Source of the DNA: Candidatus Bathyarchaeota archaeon
GTDB taxonomy: Archaea; Thermoproteota; Bathyarchaeia; TCS64
NCBI GenBank assembly: GCA_016783485.1
Contig: JADHWM010000007.1
Location: 1-43,847, forward strand
Length of the DNA stretch: 43,847 nt
Direction: 5' to 3'
Positions 41,286 to 43,847 of this stretch are shown here, piece after piece; positions within the stretch are counted from its first letter, which is position 1; every line of letters starts with the position of its first letter. The notes under the pieces are model-generated. The model worked only from the letters and a program-made list of their open reading frames with translations, made no database searches and was not told the DNA's origin. The translations under genes and the position numbers were made by a program.

Positions 41286-41741
41286 TCAACCACTCTCCCA
41301 ACGCGCCAAGACGACCGTTTGAACGCCGCCCTGGATGGTGCAGTTCATCATCAGCGTCCCGAAGCCCCCCCTGTAAGTCCCCGACGCGTCTACGCCCCAG
41401 GGAAGCTCAACCCTGTGGTCGGGGTTCCCTGCCCAGGGCTCCCCGAAGGCTCCCTCCACCCAGGCCTCGGTTGTGTCGGAGTGGAGCCTTATCCAGTACT
41501 CCCTGTCGCCGATCAGCGTAGGTGTCAGGAGGCTCACCTTCGCGGTGGCGTTTGTCGCCTCCGTGAACGCGATGAGCTCTGTGGCCTCAGTAGCCACCGC
41601 CTCTAGGAGCTCCCGGAGCTCTTGGCGATCGGAGAAGGCTTTGAGGCCCGCGACCTGAATCTTGAACGCGTTGGTGATCATGAGGGCGACGACTCCCATC
41701 GCCACGATGGTGTAGAAGTAGCTGGTGGCCTGGGAAGGCAT
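41286..41741 (-). CDS. Pilin-like protein with N-terminal helix
   Basis: 151 residues. The N-terminal helix (YFYTIVAMGVVALMITNAFKIQVAG) is followed by an alpha-helical spine (FSDRQELRELLEAVATEATELIAF) and a beta-rich C-terminal part (YWIRLHSDTTEAWVEGAFG, GGVQTVVLARW). A long hydrophobic helix running into a soluble helix is pilin-like, though there is no clear basic cleavage site. It shares a base with the upstream gene (TGATG). Confidence 0.7.
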   Translation of the reverse strand: MPSQATSYFYTIVAMGVVALMITNAFKIQVAGLKAFSDRQELRELLEAVATEATELIAFTEATNATAKVSLLTPTLIGDREYWIRLHSDTTEAWVEGAFGEPWAGNPDHRVELPWGVDASGTYRGGFGTLMMNCTIQGGVQTVVLARWESG

Positions 41742-42562
41742 CAGATGGCCACCCCCTCGATCTTCACGCTGCTCACCACCACCTCGACCCGGACCGATGA
41801 GCCGGAGGCCCCGACGCTTATGGGCACCGAGATGGTCCGGGTCGCCCCGTCGAGGCTAACGAAGACGCTCATAACGGTGTCGGAGGCGGTGCCGTTGAAT
41901 GTGTCGAGGCTGGTCGTGACGTCGATGCAAGTGACTTTGACGTGGAACTCCCCACCAGATGTGATGCCCTCAGACGCGTTGAGGTTGATCACATAGATCC
42001 TCACATAGTTGATCCTCCGACCGGCAGACAGGCCATCCACCGACGACGAGACCAGAGGCCTGTATCGGGAGACCAGCTCCTGATATTCAGAGCCAGTTAC
42101 GACGCTCATCTGAGCTTGATACGAGGTGCTCTGGTTGACGACAGCCCTCCTGTCCCCCCTGATCCACCGGCCCTCCCGCCCCAGGATCGTGCTGGGGAGC
42201 TCGTAGATGAAGCGCCCCGTGTCGCTGTTATAGACCGTGCCGTTCGACGCCCCGAGGGTGACGTTGATCTGCAACGGGTTGGCCGCTGTCTCGACCCTGA
42301 GCTGCCCCCCGTAGTCCGAGAAGGCTAGGGTCCGGGACCCGGAGGGGGTCCAGGCCGTGGATGTGATGGCCTCCTCGAGGTCGAGCATCTTCTCCTCCGC
42401 CGCTACCAGCTTCAGGTCTTCCTTTCTGGCGTCGATCTGTCTCAGGGCGTAGTTGTAGGCCACGGTGGAGACCAGGGTGAGGGAGAAGACTATGAGGAGG
42501 AGGCTCACGGGGGCGGCGAGGCCTCTGCGTTTCTTCGGATTTTCCCTATCCTTTCTCCTCAA
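41741..42562 (-). CDS. Pilin-like/archaellin-assembly-type exported protein, first gene of the pilus operon
   Basis: 273 residues. A basic leader (MRRKDRENPKKRRGLA) precedes a hydrophobic helix (PVSLLLIVFSLTLVSTVAYNYAL) and a coiled-coil-like stretch (RQIDARKEDLKLVAAEEKMLDLEEAI). The rest is beta-rich with N-x-S/T sites (QINVTLGASNGTVYN). RRG before the helix fits a class III signal. The start is a TTG at 42562 with GGAGAG before it; no in-frame ATG is near. A 169-base leader region with the shared element lies upstream. Confidence 0.72.
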   Translation of the reverse strand: MRRKDRENPKKRRGLAAPVSLLLIVFSLTLVSTVAYNYALRQIDARKEDLKLVAAEEKMLDLEEAITSTAWTPSGSRTLAFSDYGGQLRVETAANPLQINVTLGASNGTVYNSDTGRFIYELPSTILGREGRWIRGDRRAVVNQSTSYQAQMSVVTGSEYQELVSRYRPLVSSSVDGLSAGRRINYVRIYVINLNASEGITSGGEFHVKVTCIDVTTSLDTFNGTASDTVMSVFVSLDGATRTISVPISVGASGSSVRVEVVVSSVKIEGVAI

Positions 42563-42662
42563 TGTTCTCGCTCTCCATTTTGTCTCGGGGCGGATCGCCT
42601 CTCCATTGCCTAACCTCGTCCAGACTGACCGCGGGCTCTTTGTTTCACCTTGGAAAAAGTCC

Positions 42663-42684
42663 GGATATCTCGGTTTGTGTGTAG
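42663..42684 (-). promoter_or_regulatory. Shared upstream element, copy 3, with TATA-like box
   Basis: The minus strand has CTACACACAAA (42684-42674), then CCGAGATATCC. The core matches copy 2 over 11 bases. It lies about 110 bases upstream of the first pilus gene, leaving a long leader of about 80 bases if GATATC is the TATA box. Confidence 0.5.
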
Positions 42685-42731
42685 CTGATATCTACCACTG
42701 ACATGTGTCGAGAAAAGGGATGAGGGATGGA

Positions 42732-43691
42732 TTACAGGGCCTCGGGGGGCAGCTCGGGGAGCTCCGTGACGTCCTCGTGGGGCACGCTCTTCTCGGCCCA
42801 GAGGAGGTCGAAGAGCAGCCTGAATGACTGCACCAGGGTCAGGTAGTTGGTCCACATCGCGTAGGGCTTCCCGTCGTCCCCGTCCCGGTGCAGGAGGAGG
42901 AGCATCTGGCCGTTGTCGGAGATGATGAAGCACGGGGAGTCCTCGATCTCCTTGTAGTCGAAGTCTCCGCTCCCCAGGTCCACCTCCTCGAGGACGTAGC
43001 TGCTCGTGGGGGAGAAGTTGGTGATGAGGCTGACCTTGACCCCTTTCTTCTTCGCTATCTTCTCGAGGTCGTCGAAGAAGGGGGAGTTGAAGAGCCAGAG
43101 GAGTGTTTCGTCCCTGAGGATCATGTGGATCTCGTCGGTGCAGGCGCTCAGTATCTCGGTGGCCTTCACCCCCAGCTGCCTCCTGCCCTCGAGGACCTGG
43201 AATGTCTCTTTCCGGGTGGTCTTGTCCTCCGGGGTGGGGAGGCTTCGCCAGGTCTTGAGGAGCTCCTTCTTCCACTGCTCCATCTGGTGAACCCTCTGGC
43301 GCCTTTCCTCGATGAGGCTCCCCAGGGCCTTCTCGAAGGGGACCGAGACGAACTTCATGGGTCTCTCGAAGACGCAGGAGACGAGCCCCTGCTTCTCGAG
43401 GCGGCGGAGGATCTTGTAGGCCTCGGTCCTGTGGACGCTGAGGGCCTCTGCGATCCTCTGGGCTTTCTGGGCCCCGAATCGGGCGAGGTAGAGGTAGACT
43501 CGGACCTCGTTCTTGGAGAGGTCGAACCGGCTGAGGGCGTCCTTGATGTGTCTGAGGGACTTGAGGTGCTCCGCCTCGGCTTCTGTGACCCTCTTGGTGT
43601 TGATCCTGCTCCGGACGGTGAGGAGTTCGAGGTCGTATTCTTGGTCCTCGTCTGTCTCGGAGTTTAATCGCGATACTCGTTCTAGCTGCAT
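42732..43691 (-). CDS. TrmB-family transcriptional regulator
   Basis: 319 residues. A charged N-terminal stretch (about 1-50) leads into a winged helix: LSRFDLSKNEVRVYLYLARFGAQKAQRIAEALSVHRTEAYKILRRLEKQGLVSCV, ending in VSVPFEKAL. This arrangement, with a helix after the wing (LIEERRQRVHQMEQWKKELL), is that of TrmB-like regulators. The C-terminal part (about 155-319) is a PLD-like effector domain (EIHMILRDETLLWLFNSPFFDDLEKIAKKKGVKVSLIT). The ATG at 43691 is preferred to 43766 because the TATA-like CTTTTAAGCT at 43721-43730 lies between them. Sitting beside the pilus operon in the same direction, it is a candidate regulator of it. Confidence 0.87.
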   Translation of the reverse strand: MQLERVSRLNSETDEDQEYDLELLTVRSRINTKRVTEAEAEHLKSLRHIKDALSRFDLSKNEVRVYLYLARFGAQKAQRIAEALSVHRTEAYKILRRLEKQGLVSCVFERPMKFVSVPFEKALGSLIEERRQRVHQMEQWKKELLKTWRSLPTPEDKTTRKETFQVLEGRRQLGVKATEILSACTDEIHMILRDETLLWLFNSPFFDDLEKIAKKKGVKVSLITNFSPTSSYVLEEVDLGSGDFDYKEIEDSPCFIISDNGQMLLLLHRDGDDGKPYAMWTNYLTLVQSFRLLFDLLWAEKSVPHEDVTELPELPPEAL

Positions 43692-43720
43692 TTTCCTGTC
43701 CCGGGGAAGGGTTGAGTGAG

Positions 43721-43730
43721 AGCTTAAAAG
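43721..43730 (-). promoter_or_regulatory. TATA-like box of the TrmB-type regulator gene
   Basis: The minus strand reads CTTTTAAGCT about 35 bases upstream of the ATG at 43691. It is within the upstream part of the longer reading frame, which supports the shorter start. Confidence 0.5.
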
Positions 43731-43847
43731 AGAATTATGGAATGATATCACTTGTCTGAAATCCATGATATTCGGTGAATATCCGCCTCATCGAGGAGAT
43801 CTGATGGTTACTGAAGCGAGTTGTTTACCTGGGAACATGCTCTGGGA

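Noticed and set aside
1-43847. tRNA, rRNA, CRISPR or insertion sequence
   Set aside because: I looked for T-loop consensus, regularly spaced repeats, and transposase motifs with terminal repeats, and saw none. A covariance-model scan would be needed to exclude a divergent or intron-containing tRNA.

Overview
The window is archaeal. It carries a complete set of tungsten/molybdenum formylmethanofuran dehydrogenase genes with formyltransferase and methenyl-tetrahydromethanopterin cyclohydrolase, an ADP-forming acyl-CoA synthetase beta subunit, a TrmB-type regulator, archaeal-style secretion/pilus genes with class III signal peptides, and TATA-type promoters with short leaders. It is GC-rich and coding-dense. 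No tRNA, rRNA, CRISPR array, insertion sequence or integrase was seen. The gene mix (C1 methyl branch without methyl-CoM reductase here, amino-acid catabolism, acetogenic-type energy genes) would suit a Bathyarchaeia-like or related anaerobic archaeon, but that placement is inference.

Left part (1-9.96 kb): the N-terminus of an amidohydrolase, an ornithine-cyclodeaminase-family reductase, a small membrane protein beside a nested inverted repeat, and a beta-propeller protein followed by an isocitrate/isopropylmalate-type dehydrogenase. Then comes a leftward operon fwdD-fwdB-fwdA-ftr-fwdC-rimK whose genes nearly all overlap by 1-4 bases. It would fix CO2 onto methanofuran, pass the formyl group to tetrahydromethanopterin, and probably glutamylate one of these cofactors. 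mch at 14.9-15.8 kb supplies the next step.

Middle (10-30 kb): a GH172/DUF2961 glycosidase-like protein, a PAP2 phosphatase, a class V aminotransferase and an FGGY kinase; mch back-to-back with a 759-residue membrane protein of unknown role; a small winged-helix protein preceded by direct repeats; an acyl-CoA synthetase beta subunit; and a birA-aminotransferase operon. birA diverges from a sodium-pump decarboxylase set (gamma-like, biotin carrier, beta) that lacks its carboxyltransferase. Next are a sulfite-oxidase-fold protein, an M24 peptidase, an ornithine-carbamoyltransferase-like protein with an altered substrate loop, an MFS transporter and a class III aminotransferase, suggesting peptide, arginine or amine catabolism.

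Right part (30-43.7 kb): a SecB-like protein, a 209-residue coiled-coil protein, a MoxR AAA+ ATPase, a large VWA protein convergent with it, two small proteins, a prepilin peptidase apparently starting at ATT, and a seven-gene pilus/secretion operon (pilin-like proteins, PilB/TadA-type ATPase, TadC-type membrane platform), closed by a TrmB-like regulator. A 9-base element (TGTGTGTAG on the + strand) occurs upstream of three leftward transcription units here. I read this region as one candidate system: a surface filament or secretion machine accompanied by a MoxR-VWA remodelling pair and dedicated helper proteins. It is the most novel part of the window.
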